64,000 nt of DNA from Roseomonas sp. E05 (GTDB taxonomy: Bacteria > Pseudomonadota > Alphaproteobacteria > Acetobacterales > Acetobacteraceae). Position 1 is the first letter of the stretch, and the number at the start of each line of letters is the position of its first letter. Location of the stretch: positions 1-64,000 of the forward strand of contig NZ_JASIRT010000025.1 of the NCBI RefSeq assembly GCF_030063475.1, given 5' to 3'. The notes beneath the pieces are model-generated. The model did not search any database, had not been told where the DNA came from, and saw only the letters and a list, made by a program, of their open reading frames with translations. A program made the translations under genes and the position numbers. Of the stretch, positions 1 to 8,166 are shown one piece after another.

Positions 1-1
1 C

Positions 2-589
2 TGGCCGGCCGCGCCGCGCAGTTGCGCGGCGCGGCCGGATTTCAGCCTCTGGCGCCGGGGCTGGCTGAGGGCGGGGCGCCTGGAGCCGGCCCTGCTCGCC
101 GCCGCCGAGGGCGCGGCAAGCTGGATGCGCCAGGCCGGGGAAGGGGACACGGCCGCGCCCCAGCTCCAGCAGGCTCTTTTCCTGGCTGCAGTGCTGCTCA
201 GGCGGCGCGGCCGGTTGCGCCATGTGCCGCTGGTCTTCTGGTCAGCGGGGCGCAGGGGCATGCGGCACCCGGCCGAGGATCCGGCGGGTTGGCCGCGGAT
301 CTTCCTGCAGCGGGTGCATGCGGCGGCGCTGCGCAGCCTCGACGAAATCGACCGGTTGCAGGGCGTGGCGGCGAAGGGGGCCACCCTGGTGTCGCGCAGC
401 CGGCGCTCCTCCGCACTGGGGGCGGCCTGCGAACTGGCGCTTCGGCACCCGGTGCTGACCGCTGGAACACTGGCGACCAGGCTCGGCCTCACCCATCAGG
501 GCGCACTGCTGGTGCTCAACCGGCTTGTCGCGGAAGGGGTGGTGCGGGAGGTCACGGGCCGCGCGAGCTTCCGCGCCTATGCTGCGTGA
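2..589 (+). CDS. DUF1612 / RHE_PE00001-like HTH protein (5' end cut off)
   Basis: The frame is open from the first base, so the start lies outside the window and about 195 residues of the C-terminal part are present. The last 60 residues look like a helix-turn-helix domain: an LTAGTLATRLGLTHQGALLVL stretch followed by a short wing. The layout matches my memory of the DUF1612 (RHE_PE00001) family of plasmid-borne alphaproteobacterial proteins with a Fic-like region and a C-terminal HTH. The role is not established; DNA binding is inferred from the HTH. The next gene is on the other strand, 31 bases away, so this is probably the last gene of its unit. Confidence 0.6.
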   Translation, partial: WPAAPRSCAARPDFSLWRRGWLRAGRLEPALLAAAEGAASWMRQAGEGDTAAPQLQQALFLAAVLLRRRGRLRHVPLVFWSAGRRGMRHPAEDPAGWPRIFLQRVHAAALRSLDEIDRLQGVAAKGATLVSRSRRSSALGAACELALRHPVLTAGTLATRLGLTHQGALLVLNRLVAEGVVREVTGRASFRAYAA

Positions 590-620
590 AAAGCTTGCGC
601 AGGTCCGTGGGAGACGGACT

Positions 621-1049
621 TCAGACTTCCGGCTCCTGGGTGGCGCTGTGGCCGTAGATGCGGCCCGGCACATCCGCCGCATGGAACTCCGGATCGCCGC
701 CACCCGCCCGTTCGAGATGCGACTTCAGGCTTTGCAGTGCCGCCTCGGCGCTGAGCCGCGCGGCCTCTTGCGGCGTTTCCGGCTCGGTGGGGTCGGCCGC
801 CGGTGCGGTATCGCGTGCCAGATGCAGGATCAGCCGTGTCACGCCTTCCACCGCCTGCACCCGCCATTCGCCGGCAGGCTTGAAGGACCATCGGATGGTG
901 CCAGCGGCCGGATCGCTGTGCAGCCCACCGGCCGGCAGTTCGGTTTCCTCGCGCCGCAATTGCGGCAGCCAGTCGCGCAGATGGACGGGATCCGCCAGAT
1001 AAGCGAAGACCTCGCCGGCCGGGCGAGCGATGGTGATCTGCTGCTCCAT
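621..1049 (-). CDS. SRPBCC family protein (START/polyketide cyclase-like)
   Basis: This encodes 142 residues. The N-terminus, with ITIARPAGEVFAYLADPVHLRDW followed by alternating hydrophobic beta strands, is typical of the SRPBCC helix-grip fold (polyketide cyclase/AHSA1-like) that binds hydrophobic ligands. The C-terminal 50 residues are charged and probably helical. No signal peptide or membrane segment is visible. It lies alone between two plus-strand genes. The fold is fairly clear, but the ligand and role cannot be named. Confidence 0.7.
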   Translation of the reverse strand: MEQQITIARPAGEVFAYLADPVHLRDWLPQLRREETELPAGGLHSDPAAGTIRWSFKPAGEWRVQAVEGVTRLILHLARDTAPAADPTEPETPQEAARLSAEAALQSLKSHLERAGGGDPEFHAADVPGRIYGHSATQEPEV

Positions 1050-1184
1050 GCCCGTGGCAACGCCTCGGGCAGGGCGGGGTTGCGCCGGAGCATATCCTCG
1101 GCCCCGCGCAGCGTTGGGCGCCTGCTGCGAAACCGTCGGGCGCGTCCGGCGTCACTGCAACAGCAGCGGGAGTGACGCGCGACG

Positions 1185-1994
1185 ATGATACCGCCGGCTT
1201 GGCCCCAACCCAGCGTGGTTCTGCCTTGCCTCGCCCGTCAGGCGGAGGGGCTGGCGGCCGATCTGCGGGCGGTGCCGGAGGAAACCGCCGTGGCGCTGAC
1301 CTATGGCAGCGCCACCCATGCCGTGATGATGGCGACCCCCGCTGACCTGCCCGATCTCGGTCTCGGCTTCAGCCTGACGGAAGGACTGATTGCCCATCCC
1401 GACGAGTTGGCAGGGCTGGAAGTCCTGCCGCGCCCGGGGGGCATTGAGATCCGCATGGATCTCGTCGCGCCGCGCAAGGCGGCCTTGTCGCGCCGCCGCC
1501 GCCGCCTGGCGGGCCCGCTGGGCTGCGGCCTCTGCGGCATCGAGAGCCTCAGCGAGGCGACGCGCGAACTGCCCACCCTCACCGCCCCCGCCAGCCTGCC
1601 CGCCGGCGAGGTGGGCGCGGCCATGACGGCGCTTTCCGGCGGGCAGGCGCTGCATCGCGAAACCCATGCGGTGCATGCCGCCGGCTTCTGGCGCCCCGGT
1701 CAGGGACTGCTGGCGCTGCGCGAGGATGTCGGCCGGCACAATGCGCTGGACAAGCTGGCGGGCGCCCTGCTGCGGCAGGGCGTGCCGCCCGCCGAGGGCG
1801 CGGTGGTGCTGACCAGCCGCGTCTCCGTCGAGATGGTGCAGAAGACGGCGCTGCTCGGTGCGCCCCTGCTGCTTGCCGTTTCCGCGCCGACCGCCCTCGC
1901 CATCCGGGTGGCCGAGGGCTGCGGCATCACCCTGGTGGCGCTGGTGCGCGGCAGCGGATTCGAGGTCTTCACCCACCCCTACCGCATCGTCTGA
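1185..1994 (+). CDS. fdhD: Formate dehydrogenase accessory sulfurtransferase FdhD
   Basis: FdhD moves sulfur from a cysteine desulfurase to the molybdenum cofactor so that formate dehydrogenases become active. The 269-residue product has the family order: a DLGLGFSLTEGLI segment near residue 57, the paired-cysteine motif GCGLCG at residues 113-118 that carries the persulfide, an HAAGFW segment, the EDVGRHNALDKL block, and TSRVSVEMVQKTA. Length is normal for the family. The ATG at 1185 gives a typical FdhD N-terminus. No formate dehydrogenase subunit gene is in this window, so its target must be encoded elsewhere. Confidence 0.93.
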   Translation: MIPPAWPQPSVVLPCLARQAEGLAADLRAVPEETAVALTYGSATHAVMMATPADLPDLGLGFSLTEGLIAHPDELAGLEVLPRPGGIEIRMDLVAPRKAALSRRRRRLAGPLGCGLCGIESLSEATRELPTLTAPASLPAGEVGAAMTALSGGQALHRETHAVHAAGFWRPGQGLLALREDVGRHNALDKLAGALLRQGVPPAEGAVVLTSRVSVEMVQKTALLGAPLLLAVSAPTALAIRVAEGCGITLVALVRGSGFEVFTHPYRIV

Positions 1995-2109
1995 TGGCGC
2001 CGGGCCTGGAGCGGCGCGAGGGCAGCGCCTATCCTGACGCCTCTCAGCCGCTGGAATTCTTCGCCTGATGCACACCCGCCCTCACTATCGTTCCCATTTG
2101 GCTTGACGC

Positions 2110-2652
2110 ATGGCGCAGCAGGATCAGGGCGGCTTCGCGCAGCAGGAGAAAGGCGGCGGCGTGGTGCTGTTCGTCGTGCGGCCCGCCCGTGCTTCATCCG
2201 CCTTTCTGGCGGCGACAGTGCTGCTGGGCGCGCTGTTCGGCCTGCCGGCGCTGGCCGTGCTGCTCAACCCCAGGCGGCATGATGTCATCTCCCTGGCTGC
2301 GGCCTTCTGCGCCCTGCTGGTTCTTGCTGGGGCGGCCCTCGCCTTCCGCCGAGCACGGCGTGGCCGGGGGGAGCGCCGCATTCGCGTCGAGCCTGGAGGA
2401 ATCACACTGCCGGAGCGACATGTACCCTGGCCTGCGGTGCGGGACCTTCGCGTCGAGCAGCCGGCGGCGGAGCGCCAGCCTGCCATCGGCATCTATGGGC
2501 TGGCCGCGAATGTCGCGGCCCAGCAGCGTGCGGCCGAGGCGCGCCTGCTGATCGACTGCGCCGAGAGTGCCGAGCCATTGCTGGTCGCGGGAGGCGTGGG
2601 CGCCGCTGTGGCCGAACGGCTGCGTGAAGCCATCCTGCGGCTGCGGCCGTGA
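2110..2652 (+). CDS. Small membrane protein of unknown function
   Basis: This encodes 180 residues. After a polar N-terminus there are two hydrophobic spans at about residues 30-55 and 60-82. A positively charged turn (FRRARRGRGERR) then places the C-terminal half in the cytoplasm. That half has a short beta-rich stretch (RIRVEPGGITLPERHVPWPAVRDLRVEQ) of the kind seen in PH-like domains of bacterial membrane proteins. I cannot assign a function. A hairpin terminator follows directly. Confidence 0.6.
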   Translation: MAQQDQGGFAQQEKGGGVVLFVVRPARASSAFLAATVLLGALFGLPALAVLLNPRRHDVISLAAAFCALLVLAGAALAFRRARRGRGERRIRVEPGGITLPERHVPWPAVRDLRVEQPAAERQPAIGIYGLAANVAAQQRAAEARLLIDCAESAEPLLVAGGVGAAVAERLREAILRLRP

Positions 2653-2657
2653 GAAAG

Positions 2658-2694
2658 CTGGGGGAAGGAATTCCCCCAGACCCCCATCTTTTTT
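2658..2694 (+). terminator. Intrinsic terminator after the membrane-protein gene
   Basis: A perfect 9-bp stem (CTGGGGGAA / TTCCCCCAG, loop GGAA) at 2658-2679 is followed by a T tract ending at 2694. It starts 6 bases after the stop codon. It belongs to a hairpin family seen again at 2756, 12104 and 57931. Confidence 0.75.
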
Positions 2695-2755
2695 CTTCGA
2701 GCTGCCTGCCCGGGCGGAAAGCGCGGCACCAGACTGACAGAAAGAAGAAGCGGGC

Positions 2756-2777
2756 TCGGGGGAATTCCTTCCCCCGA
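2756..2777 (-). terminator. Terminator of the motA-flgFGAH operon
   Basis: Nine-bp perfect stem TCGGGGGAA / TTCCCCCGA with loop TTCC, 24 bases past the flgH stop codon. On the minus strand it is followed by a pyrimidine-rich run (CGCTTCTTCTTTCTGTC), which fits termination of the leftward flagellar operon. Confidence 0.65.
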
Positions 2778-2778
2778 A

Positions 2779-2794
2779 CTTCTGACGTCAGAAG
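2779..2794. promoter_or_regulatory. Palindrome CTTCTGACGTCAGAAG, shared with the parA upstream site
   Basis: This is a perfect 16-bp palindrome. Its 14-bp core TTCTGACGTCAGAA is identical to the core of the larger palindrome just upstream of parA (62725-62738). A protein-binding site (operator or partition site) is inferred. It lies between the flgH stop codon and the flgH-operon terminator. Confidence 0.45.
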
Positions 2795-2800
2795 TCCGCG

Positions 2801-3580
2801 TCAGTAGGGCAGCACCCGATCCATCAGTTGCTGGCCCCAGCGCGGCCGCTGCAGGTCGCTCGACACGCCGCGTCCGCCATAGGCGATGCGCGCCTCGGCG
2901 ATCTTCTCCGAGGCGATGCGGTTGTTGGGCCGGATGTCCTCCGGCCGCACCAGCCCCCGCAACTGCAGCTCGCGCAGCTCATTGTTCACGCGGATCTCCT
3001 GCGAGCCGGCGATCTCCAGATTGCCGCTCGGCAGCACCCGCACCACGGTCGCGGCCACCTGCAGGCGGATTTTCTCCGTGCGGCGGATCTTGCCGGTGCC
3101 GTTGGCGGTGCTGGCGCCGCCCAACTCCGCCGCCGGGTCCAGCTCGCCGCCGAAGGCCTTGCCCAGGACCCCCTGCAGGCCGAACAGGAAAGGCACCTTG
3201 AAGTCCTGGCTGGCCTTGTGCTCCAGCTCGGTCTTGTTGTCGAACTGCGCGCTGTCGTCGATCTCGATCTCGACGGTCAGCAGATCGCCGACCGCACGGG
3301 CGCGCTGGTCGCGGAAGAAGGTGCGGCTGCCCGGCCGCCACAGCGAGCCCACCATGGTCGGGCCGGTATTGCCCGGCCGCGGCCGTGTCGCCACGTCCAT
3401 CGGGCTGTCCACCATCTCCTCGGCCGGGATGCTGCTGATCGCGCCTGGCGCCGAGATCGGCGGCGGCTGCTGGAAGTGGCCCCAGGTGTCGCAGCCGGCG
3501 AGGCCGAGCAGCAACGCCGCGCCGGCAAGGCTGCGGCTGGTCGGGATCCGGCCTGGACGCATCGGCTTGTCTCCGTTCAT
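2801..3580 (-). CDS. flgH: Flagellar L-ring lipoprotein FlgH
   Basis: FlgH forms the outer-membrane L ring around the flagellar rod. The product has 259 residues, usual for the family. A lipoprotein signal peptide ends in a lipobox (LLLGLAGC, Cys near residue 29). The body has the FlgH blocks GSLWRPGSRTFFRDQRARAVGDLLTV and the C-terminal IADARIAYGGRG-type segment (here IAEARIAYGGRG). Its ATG at 3580 overlaps the flgA stop as ATGA; a second in-frame ATG six codons on would also keep the signal peptide. It is the last gene of the leftward operon. Confidence 0.95.
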   Translation of the reverse strand: MNGDKPMRPGRIPTSRSLAGAALLLGLAGCDTWGHFQQPPPISAPGAISSIPAEEMVDSPMDVATRPRPGNTGPTMVGSLWRPGSRTFFRDQRARAVGDLLTVEIEIDDSAQFDNKTELEHKASQDFKVPFLFGLQGVLGKAFGGELDPAAELGGASTANGTGKIRRTEKIRLQVAATVVRVLPSGNLEIAGSQEIRVNNELRELQLRGLVRPEDIRPNNRIASEKIAEARIAYGGRGVSSDLQRPRWGQQLMDRVLPY

Positions 3581-4029
3581 GGCGCGCCGCGCACCTCGGC
3601 CGTGCCCTCGGCCACCACCACGGCGCGGATGGTGCGGTTGCTGCCCGGGTTGTGCACCCGGATCTCCTCGCCCACCGCGCCGCTCTCCATGGCCCGGCCC
3701 TCCATCTCGAGCGTCACGCCGCCGCTCTTCCAGAACACCCGCACCGTGTCGGTGGAGTGCACCGCCAGCACCTCGCCGACATCGCGGTCGCGCAGCGGCC
3801 TGCCGTCGCGGACACGGCGCCGCATCTCCTGGCCGACGAGGTCGCGCTCCGCCTCGATGAAGGCGGTGTTGTCGCGGCGCGGCGCCATCGCCTCCAGATC
3901 CTGCGGCCGCAGGATGTCGCCGCGCTCCAGCGTGCGGGCGGCATGCCAGACCTCGCGCGCCGTGACCGGTGCGGAAGCCGCCCCGGCCAGCAGCAGCGCC
4001 GCCGCGGCGAAAGGGAAAAGAAGCCGCAT
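3577..4029 (-). CDS. flgA: Flagellar P-ring assembly chaperone FlgA
   Basis: FlgA is a periplasmic chaperone for assembly of the FlgI P ring. This is a short form of 150 residues with a clear signal peptide (MRLLFPFAAAALLLAGAASA) and then an SAF-type domain: RTLERGDILRPQDLEAM, later VGQEMRRRVRDGRPLRDRDV and EEIRVHNPGSNRTIRAVV near the C-terminus. It overlaps flgH by 4 bases and follows flgG with 11 bases between, so the genes are translated from one message. Confidence 0.92.
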   Translation of the reverse strand: MRLLFPFAAAALLLAGAASAPVTAREVWHAARTLERGDILRPQDLEAMAPRRDNTAFIEAERDLVGQEMRRRVRDGRPLRDRDVGEVLAVHSTDTVRVFWKSGGVTLEMEGRAMESGAVGEEIRVHNPGSNRTIRAVVVAEGTAEVRGAP

Positions 4030-4040
4030 CGCCGCCGCCC

Positions 4041-4823
4041 TCAGCGCACGTTGTTGGCGGTCTGCAGCATCTGGTCGGTCGCCTCGATGACCTTCGAATT
4101 CATCTCGTAGGCCCGCTGCGCCGCGATCAGCTGGGTGATCTCCTGCACCACGTTGACGTTGGAGGCCTCCAGATATCCCTGACGTATTTTCGCAAAGCCG
4201 GGATCGGAGGGCAGGCCGGTTGTCGGCTGGCCGGAGGCGTCGGTCTCCAGGAACTTGTTGCCGCCGACCGCTTCCAACCCGGCCTCGTTCGGGAACATGT
4301 ACAGTTCGAGGCGGCCGACATTCTGCTGCTGGCCATTGGCATCGGTGACCAGCACCTCACCGGCCTGGTTCACCGTCACGTCCTTGGCATCGGCCGGGAC
4401 GGTGATGGCCGGGTTGACCGGATAGCCTTCGGTGGTGACGAGCTGACCCTCGGGGGAAAGCTTGAAACTGCCATCTCGCGTATAGGCCACGGTGCTGTCC
4501 GGCAGGGTGATGCCGAAATAGCCGCGGCCCTCGAGCGCGAGGTCGTAGCGGTTGCCGGTATCGGTCAGCGAGCCCTGCAGGGTGATGCGGTTGACCGCCG
4601 AGTTGCGCACGCCGAGCCCGACCTGCGTGCCCACCGGCAGCACCGTGCCCGCCTCGGAGGAGGAGGAGCCGACGCGCTCGGTGGACTGGTAGATCAGGTC
4701 CTGGAACTCCGCCTTGCGCCGGGTGAAGGCGGTGGTGGAGACGTTGGCGATGTTGTTGGCGATGACCTCGACATTGGTCTGCTGGGCCTGCATGCCGGTG
4801 GCCGCGATGCTCATGGCGCGCAT
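4041..4823 (-). CDS. flgG: Flagellar distal rod protein FlgG
   Basis: FlgG builds the distal rod. The 260-residue product starts with the rod/hook signature MRAMSIAATGMQAQQTNVEVIANNIANVSTTAF and ends with the conserved heptad-rich tail EASNVNVVQEITQLIAAQRAYEMNSKVIEATDQMLQ. Length and both end domains are standard. It lies 45 bases after flgF. A TGCGAAAAA element at 4898-4906, inside the end of flgF, points at it and may give it its own start of transcription. Confidence 0.97.
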   Translation of the reverse strand: MRAMSIAATGMQAQQTNVEVIANNIANVSTTAFTRRKAEFQDLIYQSTERVGSSSSEAGTVLPVGTQVGLGVRNSAVNRITLQGSLTDTGNRYDLALEGRGYFGITLPDSTVAYTRDGSFKLSPEGQLVTTEGYPVNPAITVPADAKDVTVNQAGEVLVTDANGQQQNVGRLELYMFPNEAGLEAVGGNKFLETDASGQPTTGLPSDPGFAKIRQGYLEASNVNVVQEITQLIAAQRAYEMNSKVIEATDQMLQTANNVR

Positions 4824-4868
4824 GGTGTTGTGTCCTTCTGAAGCCGCGCGTGGGTCAGGGGAGGCGGG

Positions 4869-5621
4869 TCAGTTCGAGCGCCCCAGGGTTTCTATCATTT
4901 TTCGCATGCGATCGTCGTCGTCGGCAACGATCCGCTGCATGCTCTCATAGGCCCGCTGGATCAGGGTCAGGTTGGACAGTTCCTGCACCGGCTGCACGGT
5001 GGAGGCCTCCAGCGCGCCCTGATGCAGGCGCACCCCCGGCGCGTTGGCCGGCACCGGCTGCACGTCGGCGGGCGGGATCTCCAGCAGCCCGTCGCCTCCC
5101 TTGCGGATGCCGCGCGGATCACCGCCGCGGAACAGGCCGAGGCGCCCGGCCTGCTCGATCCGCCCCTCCACCGTGGCCAGGATGGTGCCATCGGTGCGGA
5201 TCTCGACCTTGCTGACCTGCTCGGGCATCAGGATGGGCGCGCCGCCCTCGTCGAGCACCGGGCGGCCGCTGCTGTTCACTAGCGTGTTGTCCGGCGCGAC
5301 GTGCATGCGGCCATCGCGGGTATAGCCGCGGCCGCCGCCCGGACGCTCCACGGCCAGGTAGGCCTCGCCCTCGATCGCCACGTCGAGCGGGTTGCCGGTG
5401 GCCGCGATCGTGCCGGCACGGGTGTCGAGATAGGTGGCGCGATCCTGCACGAAGGCGACCTCGCGCCCCGGCACCTCGAGCCGGCTGACATGGGTCTGGA
5501 ACAGCGTGCGGTCGCCGCGGAATCCGGTGGTGTTCGCGTTGGCCAGGTTGTTGGCGGTGATGTCGAGCTGCTGGCGCAGCGCCATCTGGCCGGAGAGGCT
5601 GACGATGCTGGGGCTGTCCAT
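4869..5621 (-). CDS. flgF: Flagellar proximal rod protein FlgF
   Basis: FlgF is a proximal rod subunit. From the ATG at 5621 the product has 250 residues with the rod N-terminus (LSGQMALRQQLDITANNLANANTTGFRGDRTLF) and the C-terminal coiled segment (LTLIQRAYESMQRIVADDDDRMRKMIETLGR). The open frame extends upstream, but that part overlaps the previous gene in another frame and lacks family similarity. It starts one base after the stop codon of the 847-residue gene. Confidence 0.95.
   Translation of the reverse strand: MDSPSIVSLSGQMALRQQLDITANNLANANTTGFRGDRTLFQTHVSRLEVPGREVAFVQDRATYLDTRAGTIAATGNPLDVAIEGEAYLAVERPGGGRGYTRDGRMHVAPDNTLVNSSGRPVLDEGGAPILMPEQVSKVEIRTDGTILATVEGRIEQAGRLGLFRGGDPRGIRKGGDGLLEIPPADVQPVPANAPGVRLHQGALEASTVQPVQELSNLTLIQRAYESMQRIVADDDDRMRKMIETLGRSN
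4898..4906 (-). promoter_or_regulatory. TGCGAAAAA element inside the 3' end of flgF
   Basis: An exact copy on the minus strand, followed by TGATAGAAACC, a continuation like that seen before motB. It lies 75 bases upstream of flgG within the last codons of flgF, so it could be an internal promoter, or chance in coding sequence. Confidence 0.4.
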
Positions 5622-5622
5622 C

Positions 5623-8166
5623 TCAGTTCTTCCGTGTCTCCGGCAGGAGCTTCTCGATCTGCCGGCTGCGCGCGATGGCCGCCCGCATGGCCGCCACGCC
5701 GCTTGCCGGTGCCGGTGCGCTGCCTGCGCTGAGCTGCAGCATGGCCGCCGAGCCGTTCTGCGGCGCCAGCAGTTCGGCCGGCACGGCGGGGCGCTGGCGC
5801 GCCAGGGCGGCGGCGCTGGCCAGCCGGGTGGTGGCCTCGGTGCGCGCCGCCGGCTCCAGCGCCGGGTCGCGTAGCAGCTCGGCATAGGCCGTGGCGGCCT
5901 CCGGCCAGGCCTTGGCCTGGAACAGCAGCACAGCGCGCGCCTGACGGTCGGCCAGGCCGGCGAGGCCCGCCAGCTCGGCGGCCGCCTCCTGCATCTTGCC
6001 CATCCGCGCGAGGGCGGCGCTGGCGGCGCGCTGGACCTCCTCCGAGGGCGGCAGGGCACGCAGCAGCGCCATCGCCCGCCGCACGTCGCCCTGCGAGGCG
6101 CCCGCCTCGGCCCGCGCCACCAGCAGCATCACGTCGGGCTGCTGCTGCGTGGCGGGGGTCAGCTGCCGGGCGGTATCCAGCGCGGCATCGGCCAGCCCTT
6201 CATTCAGCATCAGGCGCAGCGCGCCCTTGCGGATGTCGTCGCCACGCTCGCCGGGCGTGGCATAGCCCTCATATTGCCAGTACAGCGCCAGCCGTTCGCT
6301 GGGCGGCGGCAGCGCCGTGCCCTTGGCATCCACCAGCAGCAGGCGCAGCGCCTGCGCGGCCAGCCGGGCGCCGCGGCTCTCCATGCTCGGCCGCAGCGAG
6401 GCCTGGCTGGCGCCGTCGGCCACCGCCAGGGCGCCGCCCAGGTCGCCGCGCTCCAGCAGCCGCTGGGCATAGAGGATGGCGGCCTCCTCGCCGAGGGAGT
6501 CGAAGCGATAGGTGCGGCTGAAGTCGAGCAGCTGCTGCTCCGCCCGCTGCCCTTCGAGGCCGGGGCGGTCGAAGTTCATCGCCGCCAGCCGGGCGCGGGC
6601 CTGTAGCGCGGGCACCCAGTGCCCGGCCTGCGCGGCCTTCTGCAGGTACAGGACTTCGTCGGCGCGGTTGCCCTCCAGCCGGGCCAGCCGCGCCAGCAGC
6701 CAGTTGCGCAGTGCCGCCTGGTCCGGCCGCAGGTCGCCCGCGCTGCGGATGGCGCCGAGCAGGATGCGCAGCGTTTCGGCATCCTCCTCCACCGCATCCG
6801 CCATGATGCCGACGAAGGCAATGCGCAGATCCTGCGGCACATCGCGCAGGGCGGTGCGGATGGCCGGTGCCAGCCGTGCCAGCGCCGTGGCCTCGCCCCG
6901 CAGCGCGGCGGTCAGGCCACGCCACAGCGGCAGGTCGGGGCGGGCGCAGTCCGCCGCCTCGGCCAGCAGGGGCGAGGCCGGGTCGACCGGTTGCCGCGCC
7001 AGCAGCCGCGCCACGTCGCGCACCCGCTGCAGCCGCTCCAGCATCTCACCGCCAGGCTGCTCGTCCAGTGGTGCGGAGAGAACCTCCAGCGCTTCGGCGG
7101 CCAGCTCGTGGCTGGCATAGAATTCGGCGAGGGCCGCCGTCTCTGCGGCACCCTGGTCGGACTTGGCCAGCGTGGCGCGCAAGGCCGCCAGCCGGTCCGG
7201 GAAATCCTCCGCGCCAGCCCAGCCCTGCAGGCCAAAGGACGGGGCGAGGCAGGCCGGCTTTGCGGCTTCCTCGGCCGGCGGCGCGAAGCGCGGATTGGGG
7301 GCAGGGCTGGCGGCGCTGGCCGGGGCGGGCGGGGAAGCCGGCGCCGCCGGTGCCTGCGCGCCGTTCAGCAGCGCCAGCCGGCGCATCATCTCCTCGCGGA
7401 GTGCCGTCAGGTCGCCGCCCGTGGCGGGCGCCTTCCGTCCGTCGGCTTGGCCGGGGGTCGCGGCGGGCGCCGGGGCGGCTGTCGGTGCCGGTGCCTGCGC
7501 TGGGGCTGGTTCTGAGGCTGGTGATGCCGCGATGCCGGGCGCGGCTGCCGGGGCCGGAACCGCGGCCGGGATGCGCGATTCGGGGGCCGCCGCGGGGGCT
7601 TCCGGAGCGGCCGGCGCGGCCGCGCGCGCGGTGCCGCGCAGCAGGGCAATGGCCTGCTGTTGGCTCATCAGGCCGAGCTTGACCGCGTCGTCCAGCAGGC
7701 GCCGCCGCGCCGCGGCGAGCTGCGCCGGGCTTTGCGCCTCGCGGGGCGGCTCGCTGGCGGCCGGGCGTAGATCGACATAGAGCATGCCGTCGAAGGCGCC
7801 CGTCTCGGCCACGCAGTCGCAGGCCGGGCGTAGCCGCAGCACGGTCTCGCCATTCTCCTGCCGCGTCTCGGTGCCGGCCAGTTCGTTGATCTGGCGGAGC
7901 TCGGAAGCGTCCAGCTGGTACAGGCCGCGCAGCCGCAGCTCCCAGTCATTGCCGGCACGCCGCAGGGCATGGGGCGGGATCCGGCCGAGATGCAGCACCA
8001 CGCGGCCACGATCGGCATGCTGGCCGCTGCGCATGCGCACCGATGGCGCAGCTTCGGCGGAGGCCGCAGCGGCGGGCCGCGTCGTCTCCTGGGCATGGCC
8101 GGGCAGGGCGACAAGCAGCGGCGGCAGCGCCAGGCTGGCCAGCAGCAGTGCAGGGCGCATCGGCAC
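5623..8166 (-). CDS. Large exported helical-repeat protein between motA and flgF
   Basis: This encodes 847 residues from a GTG at 8166 (or the ATG at 8160). It has a signal peptide (LLLASLALPPLLVALPGHAQ). A beta-rich N-terminal part (VVLHLGRIPPHALRRAGNDWELRLRG) recalls AMIN-type domains. A long Ala/Pro-rich linker spans about residues 160-270. The last 550 residues are Ala/Leu-rich helices with TPR-like spacing. The start overlaps the motA stop codon and the end abuts flgF, so it belongs to the stator/rod operon. A periplasmic role in motility is inferred from position. I cannot name a family. Confidence 0.75.
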   Translation of the reverse strand: MPMRPALLLASLALPPLLVALPGHAQETTRPAAAASAEAAPSVRMRSGQHADRGRVVLHLGRIPPHALRRAGNDWELRLRGLYQLDASELRQINELAGTETRQENGETVLRLRPACDCVAETGAFDGMLYVDLRPAASEPPREAQSPAQLAAARRRLLDDAVKLGLMSQQQAIALLRGTARAAAPAAPEAPAAAPESRIPAAVPAPAAAPGIAASPASEPAPAQAPAPTAAPAPAATPGQADGRKAPATGGDLTALREEMMRRLALLNGAQAPAAPASPPAPASAASPAPNPRFAPPAEEAAKPACLAPSFGLQGWAGAEDFPDRLAALRATLAKSDQGAAETAALAEFYASHELAAEALEVLSAPLDEQPGGEMLERLQRVRDVARLLARQPVDPASPLLAEAADCARPDLPLWRGLTAALRGEATALARLAPAIRTALRDVPQDLRIAFVGIMADAVEEDAETLRILLGAIRSAGDLRPDQAALRNWLLARLARLEGNRADEVLYLQKAAQAGHWVPALQARARLAAMNFDRPGLEGQRAEQQLLDFSRTYRFDSLGEEAAILYAQRLLERGDLGGALAVADGASQASLRPSMESRGARLAAQALRLLLVDAKGTALPPPSERLALYWQYEGYATPGERGDDIRKGALRLMLNEGLADAALDTARQLTPATQQQPDVMLLVARAEAGASQGDVRRAMALLRALPPSEEVQRAASAALARMGKMQEAAAELAGLAGLADRQARAVLLFQAKAWPEAATAYAELLRDPALEPAARTEATTRLASAAALARQRPAVPAELLAPQNGSAAMLQLSAGSAPAPASGVAAMRAAIARSRQIEKLLPETRKN

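Noticed and set aside
2828-4090. Long plus-strand open frame opposite flgH and flgA
   Set aside because: It is a shadow of the minus-strand genes; GC-rich third positions keep it open. The translation is Arg/Ala/His-rich with no domain.
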